This document shows, one piece after another, positions 32,420-42,365 of a stretch of DNA of 64,000 bases. Each line of letters begins with the position of its first letter. Position 1 is the first letter of the stretch. Origin of the DNA: Neofusicoccum parvum (taxonomy: Eukaryota > Ascomycota > Dothideomycetes > Botryosphaeriales > Botryosphaeriaceae); the NCBI GenBank assembly GCA_020912385.1, contig CP087207.1, positions 1,922,001-1,986,000 on the forward strand, written 5' to 3'. The notes beneath the pieces were generated by a model. The model was given only the letters and a program-made list of their open reading frames with translations, was not told the DNA's origin and ran no database searches. A program made the translations under genes and the position numbers.

Positions 32420-35400
32420 ATGGATCCGTCAAAGCGTTTGAGCAGCCGTGGCTTGTACACCGTGGGCTGGATCGCAGCTCTCAGCCTTGAGCTTACCGCA
32501 GCCATCGTGATGCTGGACGAAGAGCACAAACCTCCAGAGGACTTCCGTCAAGGGCCGAGGGACAACAATGTGTATGTGTGGGGAGAGATTGCAGGGCACA
32601 ATATTGTCATCGCGTTCCTGGAGTCTGGCGTCTATGGCACGACATCGGCAGCTACGACAGCGTCCAACCTTCTGTCAGCCTGCCCAAACGTCAAGTTTGG
32701 CCTGATGGTTGGGATAGGTGCCGGGATTCCACGACCACAGAAAAAACCGGATATCCGACTTGGCGATGTTGTCGTCAGCCAACCTGAAGGGCAAACGGGT
32801 GGAGTCTTTCAGTATGACCTGATCAAGGCTAAAGCCGGAGGTCAAGTTGAGGGAAAAGGCTTTCTCAACAAGCCCCCGGGGGTCCTGCTAAAGTCGTTGA
32901 CACTCCTCAAAGCTCGCCACGGGAGAAAGAGGGAAGATCTTCAGCGACATCTCAGCAGAATCACCCCAGACATGGCCGAACCACCGGATGGAGAACCAGG
33001 ATTTGTGTATCAAGAATTCGCGAATGACAGGCTATTCAAACCAGAGTACGTTCATACTTCTGGACCGAGCTGTGACGAATGTGCCTCGGAATTGGAAGTT
33101 AGGCGTGAAGAGCGCAAGGCACCCGGTCCTAGATTCCATTATGGGGTCATTGCCTCTGGGAACACACTGGTCAAAGACTCTTCTGTCCGGAATGACATAC
33201 TTCAGCGTGCGTCTGGCCATTGCCTCTGTTTGGAGATGGAAGCCGCCGGCTTGATGAACGACTTCCCTTGTCTGGTCATTCGAGGGATCTGTGACTACGC
33301 AGACTCCCACAAGAACGACCAATGGCAGCCTTATGCTGCTGCCACAGCTTCAGCATACGCCAGGGAGCTCCTGCATTTCGTTCCAAGAGAGGAGGTCGAG
33401 CGGGCAGAGAACGCCACTGAGCTCATGCAAGAAAGTCAGTAATCCTCGCTATAACGCTTGAATGAATCATGATTGACATGCCGAAGTTTCCACGACCGTG
33501 AAAGAAGTCCGCGACACTGCCAATGATACGGACAAACGCATGAGACAAAGAGAAATTACAAGGTGGCTTTTCCGCTCAGATCCGTCGACCAACTATAACA
33601 AGGCCATCTCTCAACGCCAAACACATACTGGCCAGTGGTTCTTGGATAGTTCAGAGCTTAGCTCGTGGAGGGCGAACTGTTCTTCATTCCTCTGGCTCTA
33701 CGGGCTGCCTGGATGTGGAAAAACAATTTTGAGTTCTACGATCATCGAACATCTCTCCTCCAGAACAGCCTCTTTACCCAGCTACACCGTCCTGTATTAC
33801 TACTTTGACTTCAACGACGCTTCAAAACAATCACTGGACGGCTTATTACGGTCGCTCATCCTCCGTCTCGGTGGAAAGAATGGACCCACATGGCAGAACC
33901 TGATGGAGCGTTACGAATCGTACAATGACGAATTTGGAAGCACGGAACCACCAACCGCTTGGCTCGTTGACACTTTAGGCCAAATGTTTCGTCATTCCAA
34001 CCATGTAATGGTAGTTATCGATGCACTGGATGAGGTGCCTCAAGGGAAAAGAGACGAACTTCTTCGATGGATCAAGAGCCTCATCCGTGGACCCGTTGGC
34101 AACGTCAGTCTTATTGTCGCCAGCCGTCGAGAACAAGATATCGAGACAGCTCTATGCGATCTCAATGCAACCGCAGTAGATCTCTCTCGAGACGCTGTGA
34201 GTCATGACATCATGACATATATCCGCTCAAGTATTCGGGACGGTGAAAAATACCCAGAGTTGGTGAGAAGATGGAGAACGCGCCCTGATGTTCGAATGGA
34301 GATTGAAAAGACATTGGGTGAGAAAGCCGATGGAATGTAAGTTTACTGCGTCATAATGAATTTGTGCGACCTTGACAAATCTTTTACTAACTTCTAGTCC
34401 AAATTCAAGGTTCCGCTGGGCTGCGTGTCAACTGGACGCCATCAGAGATTGTTACGATCTTCCCTCCCTCCGGGAAACACTGCAGTCACTCCCAACGACC
34501 CTGGATGAGACTTACGAACGCATCATCAGCAGCATGTCCGAACATCAAAGAAGCAGCGCCGTCAGACTTCTGCAGCTGCTGACTTTTGCCGAAAGACCTC
34601 TTCGAATATGCGAGGCTGTCGATGCATATGCTGTCAACCCGTCTCAAAATCCCGCTTTTCTGACGGAAAATAAGATGCCAAACCCTTTCGAAATCGTGAG
34701 AGTTTGCGCAAGTCTCGTCACATTCGGCAAAAAGGGCAGCCTCGAGGAACTGAGTCCCACTAAGACGTCGCTTCAGCTGGCCCACTTCTCGGTCAAGGAA
34801 TACATGACCTCAAACAGACTCCGGCCCCAACATCTTCAAGTACTTTTTGAACGTGTGAAGGCTCACGCTTCAATCGTAAAGATAAGTCTTGGATACATGA
34901 TGAGTACATTGGCCGAGAGCACATTTGCCATAGAAATATTTGGCGGAGGCACAACTCTCGTCACTAAAGCGCAGTGCCATTATCCATTCCTTAAATATGC
35001 CTCCACATACTGGATAAGCCATGCAAAAGTCAGCGAGCAGGAGGAAGAGGCATCTCAAATGATCGATCATTTCTTCAAGCACCCTACCGCCTACAGATCC
35101 TGGGTATGCGATTTACGACTAAGTAGATGGAAGATTGGCGTTATGCTTGAATCTGGAATCCCGAACTACAACGATCGCGATTGGGATAGCCTTGAAGACT
35201 GCTGTAGTAGCTTAGACGGGAACAGTTCGGATGTGTGCAGTTCAGAAGACCCTGAAATGAGCAGCAACGATGAGACACGGAGCTGGAATCCACATCCTTT
35301 GCAGATATGCATATACTTCAGGCTACCGGAATCGGCCTTGAGGCAGATCAAACATTTGGTTGTTTTCTGGCGGGAGCCAGTCCTTCGGGGGGTCAATGAA

Positions 35401-36435
35401 CGGTCGAGCCTGCTGGATTTACCATTTCTATACATGAGTTCGAGAGGAATCCGTATGACAAGTCCCCTCTATCTATCGGTTATATGTGGCGATGAAGCTA
35501 CAATCAACGCCCTCATAACTCATGGCGTATCGGTCACAGAAGAGGGAGGAAGATTTGGGACGGCGCTCGAGGGCGCACATATGGAAGAGGAGTTGGAAGA
35601 GGATAAGGAAGATGATGGGGAAACGAAGGAGCAAGAGAAGTGGGAAATGGAGAAGTCTGCCAAAATATTTAATCCATGTACCAGGAAGCAGAGGGAAAAT
35701 GTTCCCGCATACATCTACAAAGCCCGACAAAGACGCTTACGGATGAGATTCGATGCACATCAGAAGCCTCCAAGTTTGAAAGCGAGAATTTCGACCCTAC
35801 TGTTTGCGATCTGTTCGAATCTGGAAGACGGCAATCCCAGCCTGGATACTGCTCTTCGAGTAGCATTTATTTCCGCCAATGATGATGTGGCTCATCGGAT
35901 AATACGAAAAGGAGCAAAGCTCGACGAGATCGCCAGGTATCTCCCTACGCTGGCTAATGTTGACTCCGCATTAGCCTGTATGATTCGAGTGTTGGTTCAT
36001 GAGAAGATGGAGGTTTCATTCTTTGATACGCTGCAAAGAGTCCACAAAGACGGCACGTCTCTGTTGTACAAGGCTGATGTATCCATCATGTATCATGCTC
36101 TGGTATTAGGATCAACCTCACTTATCTCGCTATCGGGTGCATCCGAAGACCCCATTGCACGGCTAAATTCAGACCTATATCAAGAAAAGGTCGCACCTGC
36201 ATCATTCATAAACAAAACGAATAGGCAAGGCAGGACAGCCTTGCACTTTCACGCTAGATTCGGGGATTTGGACGTGGTGAGTCTTCTGCTCCGGAGTGGG
36301 GCGGATGTCAACGGCAAAGATTATTTCGGCAACACTCCTATTCATGAGGCGGCTGCACACAATCGCGTGGAGGTTTTAAAGCTTCTGGTCCAAAATGGGG
36401 GGGGGGGGGGGGGGTCTTGGATCCAAGGACGATGA
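32420..36435 (+). CDS. NLR (STAND) protein: PNP_UDP - NACHT - ankyrin
   Basis: Three exons (32420-33434, 33487-34336, 34410-36435) encode 1296 residues as sequenced. Residues about 10-330 form a nucleoside-phosphorylase-like domain: 'YTVGWIAALSLE', 'VGIGAGIP', 'CLEMEAAGLM', 'IRGICDYADSHKN'. A NACHT NTPase follows, with Walker A GLPGCGKT at 411-418 and Walker B 'MVVIDALDE'. After it come 'MFRWAACQLDAI' and 'LPTTLDETYERI', a winged-helix-like region, and a long divergent linker with an acidic stretch (EELEEDKEDDGE). The C-terminus has about two clear ankyrin repeats ('GRTALHFHARFGDLDVVSLLL', split here only by the adjacent repeat 'GNTPIHEAAA'). Fungal NLRs of this kind act in non-self recognition and programmed cell death. 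The second acceptor is set at 34410 because it yields the family motif. The end of the frame depends on an 18-base G run. Confidence 0.9.
36397..36414 (+). repeat. 18-base poly-G run inside the last ankyrin repeat
   Basis: Eighteen consecutive G encode six glycines (residues about 1285-1290) immediately before a premature end of the NLR frame. One G fewer, or two more, would open a frame continuing to 36556 with ankyrin-like sequence. Confidence 0.9.
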
Positions 36436-36556
36436 AGGGTTGACTGCATATAAGACTGCCATGGAATCACGGTATCGTACACCCAGAGACCGAGGACCGT
36501 CTACAGATGTATTGGAGTGGATCAAGGCAGAACACCCTTCCTATGCAGGAACCTAG
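36415..36556 (+). other. Out-of-frame ankyrin extension of the NLR
   Basis: Read from 36416 in the alternative frame this encodes 46 residues starting 'LGSKDDEGLTAYKTAMES' and ending '...EHPSYAGT' at a TAG (36554-36556). 'SKDDEGLTAYKTAME' is a good ankyrin-helix opening and 'VLEWIKAEHP' a plausible cap. It is probably the natural C-terminus of the NLR. Confidence 0.65.
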
Positions 36557-36958
36557 TCTTGAGCACTTTCCATGGTCAAAGGAGTTGATATCCTAGACAA
36601 GGGAGCCAATGGTAATGGGAGATCAAGAGGACAAGAAGGAGGATAGACGGTCAAGGTAACAACAAGGACTATGGCCGGTAATGGAGTCTACAAGAGGCGG
36701 GAGACCATGTGGACGAGGACACTGGCGCACGTGATAGAGTGGGATAGGACTGAGTGATGGTGTGAATCACGCTTGAATGCTTGTTATTTTAACAGCGAAC
36801 TGCGTAATATGGAAAACAAAAAGGCAATCTCACATAACAATCATGTGTTCAGCCGCTTGAGGGTGTTTGTATTAAACATTGACATTATTTTCTATGCCTT
36901 ACAAAACGCCGGGGAGCTTTTACCCCGTCTAAAATCCATACCGTCACTCCCTTCACGC
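36557..36958. other. Intergenic between convergent genes
   Basis: Purine-rich on the plus strand near 36560-36740; no gene seen. Confidence 0.4.
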
Positions 36959-38821
36959 TCACCACAGAGCCAGACCGAGCAAACCCCAAATCAAAACCCT
37001 CGACCTTCCGCATCCATCCCTCAAACTCGTAGCCCCACCAGTCTTCGTCGCCGTCCCCGTCACACTCGACCCTGCTGCCTCCGTAGACGTCGAGGCCCAC
37101 GCCACACCGGGCACAGCCGTGCTCTCTGCCCCCATCATCGTAACCGTCGAGAACGCAACCGTCTCGCTCCCGCCTACTACCACCCCCGTCGCCACCGCAC
37201 TCACGCTCACGCCCCCAACCACCGCCCCATCCCCACCCACCGTCAACGTTTTCCCCGCCACAACCACACCACCACCACCACTCACCGCATTCGCGCTCGC
37301 CGTCACCACCGCCGCCCCCGTCCCACTCCCCACCGTCACAACCACACCCTGCACCACCGTCCCCCCCACCCCACCCGTCGCCAACCGCATCGTCTCCCCA
37401 CCCACCACCACCGCGCCCGTCGCCACGACAACCGGCCGCCCCGCCACCACCGTAACCTGCCCGGGCACCAGCGTCTCCGTGCCCACCAGGACATCCCGCG
37501 GATTCTCCGGATCCGCCTCCACCACCACGCCCTCCGCAATCGTCACCGCCGCAACCGGCGACCTCACCTCCGGCGACCGCTGCGCCGCCGGCGCGACAGA
37601 CGTGTACGCGACGCGCGCGCTCTCCGTCGTCGTCGTCTGGGGCACCAGATCCTGTGCGCCGGTCAGCGCGAGCGGCGGGTCGAAGACGTACTTGCGCCAG
37701 AAGACGCGGGAGCAATTCCCAAACCGGGCGTCCAGGGCGACGAACAGCGCGGGGTCGGTGGGCAGCGCCAGCCACGGCAGGTAGTCGTCGTAGATGGTGG
37801 CGCAGGCGTCGGCGCGGACGCCGCCCCAGTTGGGCTGGCAGGACATCTGGGCCGAGTAGGCGGAGGCGGGGACGGGGGAGGCGAGGTCGGGCCAGTGGAG
37901 GGGGCGGGTGGTGTAGATGGGGGTGGTGGTGGGGCCGGCGAAGGCGATGGAGGAGAGGAGGGTCGAGGTGGGGAGGGGGATGAGGGCGGAGGGCCAGGTG
38001 GTGTAGCAGGGGAGGCCGTAGAGGGTGGCGAAGGAGAGGTAGATGGTGGGCGAGACGAAGGTGTAGGGGCCGGATGTGATGGTGGTGGGGGTGGGTGAGG
38101 TCGAGGGCATCGGGAGGAGGGCGTTGGACGAAGTGCAGAGGGCCGAGGCGGGCTTGCTGGTGGCCCAGTAGATGAGCTTGACGTCGCCGGCGTCGAGGCG
38201 GCAGCCGTCCTCGCCGGCCGGGGTGATGCATTGCGAGGGGTCGTTCCAGCAGGAGGGCGGGGTGAGGGCTTGGAGGGTGTCGGTCTGCTGGGCGGCGGAG
38301 GCGGAGGTGTAGGCGTCGCGGTAGGACGAGATGAGGAGCTCGCAGCCGCGGTAGTTGTAGGTGCAGCTGGGCTCGGGGGTCGGGAAGGGCGGGGCGTCGG
38401 TCTGCACGATGGAGGACGAGGGCGTGGTGATCAGAGGAGCGGAGCCGGTGGCGCGGGGCACGCCGTCACAGAGCGTGGAGATGGGCCCGGAGTAGTTGCC
38501 CAGCCATTGGGTGTCGTAGAGGGTGTAGGTGGAATACGAGTAGGACGAGTGCGAGGCGGTCAGCCAGCTGGACGACGCGGTTTTCCAGGCGTCCTTGAGC
38601 GATTGGCAGGACAGGACCGACGAGACATAGCTGCTGTCGGCGCCGGTCCAGGTCAGAGAGGACGTGGGCCGGGCGGGAGCGGTGGCAGAGGCGGCGGCCG
38701 TGAGCGAGAGGTTGTTGTTTGGGTCGGCCGATTCAAGCGAGGGAGACTGCTGGGCCCGGGTCGTGGCAGCCAGCAGCAGCAGCGCCGCAACAGCCCACAT
38801 GCCGCTCGGTGTCTGGTGCAT
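36959..38821 (-). CDS. Secreted, probably GPI-anchored, fungal cell-surface protein
   Basis: The frame is open much further upstream, but the ATG at 38821 gives a classical signal peptide (MWAVAALLLLAATTRAQQ region), so I set the start there, giving 620 residues. Residues 30-330 are Ser/Thr/Pro-rich with scattered cysteines ('SCTYNYRGCELL', 'PPSCWNDPSQCITP', 'GNCSRVFW') and several N-glycosylation sites. Residues about 430-590 are Val/Gly/Ala/Thr-rich with irregular repeats of the type 'VVVAGKTLTVGG', a beta-rich pattern common in fungal surface proteins. The C-terminus 'SRVLIWGLLGLALW' after a small-residue stretch looks like a GPI-attachment signal. No catalytic domain is recognised. The opposite-strand and other-frame long ORFs here are shadows of its GC-rich codons. 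Confidence 0.75.
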   Translation of the reverse strand: MHQTPSGMWAVAALLLLAATTRAQQSPSLESADPNNNLSLTAAASATAPARPTSSLTWTGADSSYVSSVLSCQSLKDAWKTASSSWLTASHSSYSYSTYTLYDTQWLGNYSGPISTLCDGVPRATGSAPLITTPSSSIVQTDAPPFPTPEPSCTYNYRGCELLISSYRDAYTSASAAQQTDTLQALTPPSCWNDPSQCITPAGEDGCRLDAGDVKLIYWATSKPASALCTSSNALLPMPSTSPTPTTITSGPYTFVSPTIYLSFATLYGLPCYTTWPSALIPLPTSTLLSSIAFAGPTTTPIYTTRPLHWPDLASPVPASAYSAQMSCQPNWGGVRADACATIYDDYLPWLALPTDPALFVALDARFGNCSRVFWRKYVFDPPLALTGAQDLVPQTTTTESARVAYTSVAPAAQRSPEVRSPVAAVTIAEGVVVEADPENPRDVLVGTETLVPGQVTVVAGRPVVVATGAVVVGGETMRLATGGVGGTVVQGVVVTVGSGTGAAVVTASANAVSGGGGVVVAGKTLTVGGDGAVVGGVSVSAVATGVVVGGSETVAFSTVTMMGAESTAVPGVAWASTSTEAAGSSVTGTATKTGGATSLRDGCGRSRVLIWGLLGLALW

Positions 38822-39193
38822 GGCCGCGCAGCAGCGACATTGAGCGGCGGAACACGAGATGGAGACGGTGGGAGGGCGGCGAGGAGTGCGGTCTGGCGGA
38901 GACGTCGGGTTTGTCGAGTCAGCCGGGCTCCCTGCGCTCCCCACCCGCCCACTTAGCTGCCCACTGCGCCCAATCCGGAAAGCTACACGAGCGTCGGCCC
39001 AATCACGGCCCCGGTGCGCCACAAGCCTCCTTCCGGATCAGCGCTACCCCTGCCTGTGATCTCGATGGCTTGACTAGCGGCCACTTGTTCGTCCCGTCCA
39101 GAGCCTCTAACCGCGCACTTCTCTTCCTCACATCTCCTGCTTTCCATCTTATGCATCGAGCACAAGCGCAACCTTATTTGAGTATTGTTATTC
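38822..39193. other. Intergenic, promoter of the GPI-type protein gene
   Basis: GC-rich, contains the upstream part of the long open frame of the preceding gene, which I consider leader. No separate gene. Confidence 0.4.
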
Positions 39194-39566
39194 CTACATA
39201 CCCTGCCGAGCACCGTGAAGAAACATCAAATACTCCCAAACCGGCACGCCCCCCTCCCTCCCCTCCCCAACCACCACCAGCTCGCACACCCGCCTCAGCG
39301 CGCCCCTGAACCGCAGGCGCAGCACGCGCGACCGCCGCACGCAGCGCCCGCCCGCGTGCGTCCAGACCGCGAGCTCGAACAGCTGGCCCGCGGCATCGAG
39401 TTCGCGGACGGCGTAGCGGGGGTGCGGGTGCGGCGGCGGCGGGCGCGATGCGCGTGCCGTCGGGGAGGAGGACGGGGTGCGTGGTGAAGTTGTGTGGGTT
39501 GGCGGGGCGGAGGTGGAGGTGGGAGAGGTGGATTGTTGTGGCGATGAGGAAGGCGTCGGTGGGCAT
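39194..39566 (-). pseudogene. Small unknown gene with apparent frameshift
   Basis: From the ATG at 39566 the frame reads 'MPTDAFLIATTIHLSHLHL', 'NPHNFTTHPVLLPDGTRIA'. Within the GCC/CCG-rich stretch near 39420-39445 the sensible reading moves to another frame. There it continues 'RYAVRELDAAGQLFELAVW', 'CVRRSRVLRLRFRGALRRV', 'WEYLMFLHGARQGM' and stops at 39194. The two halves together look like one compact protein of about 124 residues, whereas either frame alone becomes Arg/Ala low-complexity sequence. No intron consensus bridges them. It may be a sequencing indel in a GC-rich repeat or a true mutation. No family recognised. Confidence 0.4.
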
Positions 39567-40371
39567 GACTATGGTGTTGTTTTGTGGCGTTGGTTTTTTG
39601 GTTTTGGTTTTTGGTGTTGGATTTGTGGTGTTGAGGTTGCGTCGTGCTTTGAATTTTGAGCGTCGGCTGAGTGGTTGTGGGAAGCCTTTGTGGATGGGAA
39701 TGCGAGAGAGAAGGGAGGCATTCATAGGCAGGTGAGTTTTACTTTCGACTGGTTAGCGGGTGCGACAGTCATACGTCCTCCTGGTTTTTCTACATTGGAC
39801 TTCTCTCTGCCTTGGATGCAGGGTCCAGGAGAGTACCGCGGATTACCAAAACCAGATGTTGCTTCCACTTGACTGAAAACTCTATTTGAAGCTAGTCCTG
39901 ATCATGTACTCGACCATGTCTAAAATCAAGGCCGCAGTTCCGAAACACACTGCTCTTCGGTACACGCCGGTGCGCCAGAGCGGCAACGGTGGGCATATCC
40001 GTTGACAACAAGTGCACACATCCCAACCGCCCTGGGGCACCGGTCCCTGTGACGTGTCAGTCAAAGCGATGTTGATTTGAAACAGAAATATAGAAAGAAT
40101 GGCTCAGTGCAGTACTGGGCGCGCTACTTGCGGCATTCAACTTCCAACCAGCCCATCGCCGAATCAGCTGCTACTTCCACCACCCGTCCTGCCAGGATAG
40201 GGATAGCAGCCGCTACGATGACTCAGATATTAACGTGACCTTAGACACTGTCTGTCGACTTGATTATCTATCAAGGTATTGGTGCTAGTCACAGACTTGG
40301 GTCGAGCCACTCAACTTCGGAAAGAATATCCATGCAGGACTCAACTCCACCAGAAGCTTTCAAAGCGCTGT
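39567..40371. other. Intergenic
   Basis: GT-rich near 39570-39650, otherwise no feature recognised. Confidence 0.4.
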
Positions 40372-41757
40372 CTACGATGTTCCAGAGCCTGCGTCATCAA
40401 TTGGACTATACCAGCCGCCCTCAGCCATACATCTGCCTCTGCGACCGCAATCAGGCGTGGCCGACAAGCAAACGTGCTGCTCGCCATCGTCGAGCAATAA
40501 GCATGATACATGATGTCCTAGTCTTGTATAATTAGCATTTTCAAGAGCCTCCCGTGGGTATATCTGTACGCACGAGCGTATATCGGGAAGTCTTAGTTCC
40601 GTCCACGTGAGGCTTATGCTCACGAGAAAGGCAGATTTGCCAATAAGGTCCCATTCCGTAACACTGGCTGGCTGTCCCGCGCGACGCTCTGAAATGGCCT
40701 GCTGGAACACCATCTTCTGGCTGTTGCTCACGCAGCCCATAATTTTGACGGAATCAATATGCGCGAGGTGTATGATGGCGTAGAGCAGGATGTAGCCGTT
40801 AGTAAGGTGGACACAGTACTTCATGTTGCGACCTCCCACGAAGTGGAGGGCCTTGTGTCGAATAAACATCGTCAAGTGGGATATTCGCAAGGCTTGAACG
40901 GCCTCAATGAAGGAGCCGGGACTGCCGTGATTCCTGTGTCTGGGAGGTACGGTTCGGATGTCTAATAAATCAATCCATTCATCCCTTGAGAACTCCAAGG
41001 TGACTCTCCGGAGCTGCATGAGGTGCCGGTTACGCGGCCAACGGATGAAACGCATCAGATGATAGCTCTCAACGAAGCGGAAGTCCATGTGCGTCCACAT
41101 CAATCCCTTAAACTCTCCGTAAATTTGCTTGTTCGCCAGAAGCAGCCCAAGAGGGGGCGCTGCTCCGTTGATGATGCGGCTCGGCGTGCATTGGCGTTCT
41201 GTTTTGACGAGACTTCCACACACTCCATGCTCTCTTACCAGCAATTCATTGAAGCGCGGTGTGATAACGTTCGTGTACGGTAGATAGTTCCATCCATAGC
41301 GCCACCGGCCTGGGTAGTTGTATGACGCGCAGTATTCGTAAATCAGATTCCGCAGTTCCCCAGAGAGTCCGAGGAAGGAGAATGCCTTGCCGCTTAGGTG
41401 CCAAATGCAGGAGGTCCTCCAAAAGGTAGAACCCACACCTAAGGGATCATATATGAAGGGCGAAAAAGCCAAAGCCCAGTCGTAGAAATCCACCCATGTA
41501 TTCCATCTGAGGACCTCGACCGTCTTGCCGTCCCTGCCCAATTTCATACGCGCAGTAAGAGTTTTATCGGGCCAATGCGAATACGAGCGCGTGATCTTGT
41601 AGAAACTAGAGCCGTCTGTACTCAGGGCTGATGAACTTTGGTAAGCTGTAACGAAAAACTCAATATCAGAGTATTCAAAGGGGGTCGGTCCGGACGTGGC
41701 ACCAAGGTTCAGCAGCTCCAAAACGGTCTCTCTGACAATTTTCTCGTTGGAGGCCAT
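40372..41757 (-). CDS. 2EXR/F-box-like 'LRNxIY' family protein, intact
   Basis: An uninterrupted frame of 461 residues from the ATG at 41757 ('MASNEKIVRETVLELL'); it stays open 122 codons further upstream to 42123, but that part is unlike the family and probably leader. The core is 'LSGELRNLIYEYC', followed by a Tyr/Trp-rich stretch ('YNYPGRWRYGWNYL'), 'SRIINGAAPPLGLLLANKQIYGEF', and two regions of alternating beta/helical pattern. This matches a large, expanded family of fungal proteins with an F-box-like LPxELRxxIY motif (2EXR type). Their function is largely unknown. The family's lineage-specific expansion is typical of Pezizomycotina. The gene lies 609 bases from a broken tandem paralogue and has a third relative at 63041. 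Confidence 0.75.
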   Translation of the reverse strand: MASNEKIVRETVLELLNLGATSGPTPFEYSDIEFFVTAYQSSSALSTDGSSFYKITRSYSHWPDKTLTARMKLGRDGKTVEVLRWNTWVDFYDWALAFSPFIYDPLGVGSTFWRTSCIWHLSGKAFSFLGLSGELRNLIYEYCASYNYPGRWRYGWNYLPYTNVITPRFNELLVREHGVCGSLVKTERQCTPSRIINGAAPPLGLLLANKQIYGEFKGLMWTHMDFRFVESYHLMRFIRWPRNRHLMQLRRVTLEFSRDEWIDLLDIRTVPPRHRNHGSPGSFIEAVQALRISHLTMFIRHKALHFVGGRNMKYCVHLTNGYILLYAIIHLAHIDSVKIMGCVSNSQKMVFQQAISERRAGQPASVTEWDLIGKSAFLVSISLTWTELRLPDIRSCVQIYPREALENANYTRLGHHVSCLLLDDGEQHVCLSATPDCGRRGRCMAEGGWYSPIDDAGSGTS

Positions 41758-42365
41758 CGAGGCAGTGTATTTGGCAGTCGCCTGGGTCGGTGTCCCTCTG
41801 TGAACTGTCTTGGGCTGCTCGAGTGCAGGTATTGCAGCGATCGCACGAAAGAATGGTATCGGCACCGGTCTCCCAAAGGAAGTGCTGTAAGAAACGTGAG
41901 TAGAGCCGTCTGAACGAGCGTGGAGTGTGGAGCGCGCGTCGTATAAGATTGCTTGGTTGTTGAAGAAGTGTGGTCCAAGATGTCGCGACGACGCTGGTAG
42001 TGGGCCTGAGAAGAGAAGGAAGGAACCCAACGCTGGATGCGCATAGCCACGCAACGACTTCCCAATGCAAACTGCGCGTCGCGCGACCGAATTGCAAAAC
42101 CAAAACTTTTGCAACAATCGCAAAGCACTGCAGCACTCAGACTACGGCAAGATAACGATTGGTGACAAGGAATGCAAATCAGCCAGCCGAAGTCCATGCA
42201 TTGTTTTGATGCCGAGATTTTACCCATCCATACGCTTTCTACGAACACTCCCTGTTCGGCCGCGCTTCTTTGGTCCTGTTCCTACCACTTTCGCACTTGG
42301 CCATGCCCTTTTTGTAGTCGCAGATCACCAACGGTTGATGGAGTGCCTTTCGAGCAGCGGGACAC
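41758..42365. other. Region upstream of the intact 2EXR-like gene
   Basis: It contains an open extension of that gene's frame (to 42123), which would add an Arg-rich N-terminus of 122 residues; not supported by the paralogues. No other gene. Confidence 0.4.

Noticed and set aside
36885..38231. 448- and 441-codon frames overlapping the GPI-type protein
   Set aside because: His/Arg/Pro or Gly-repeat translations that are out-of-frame shadows of the GC-rich real gene.
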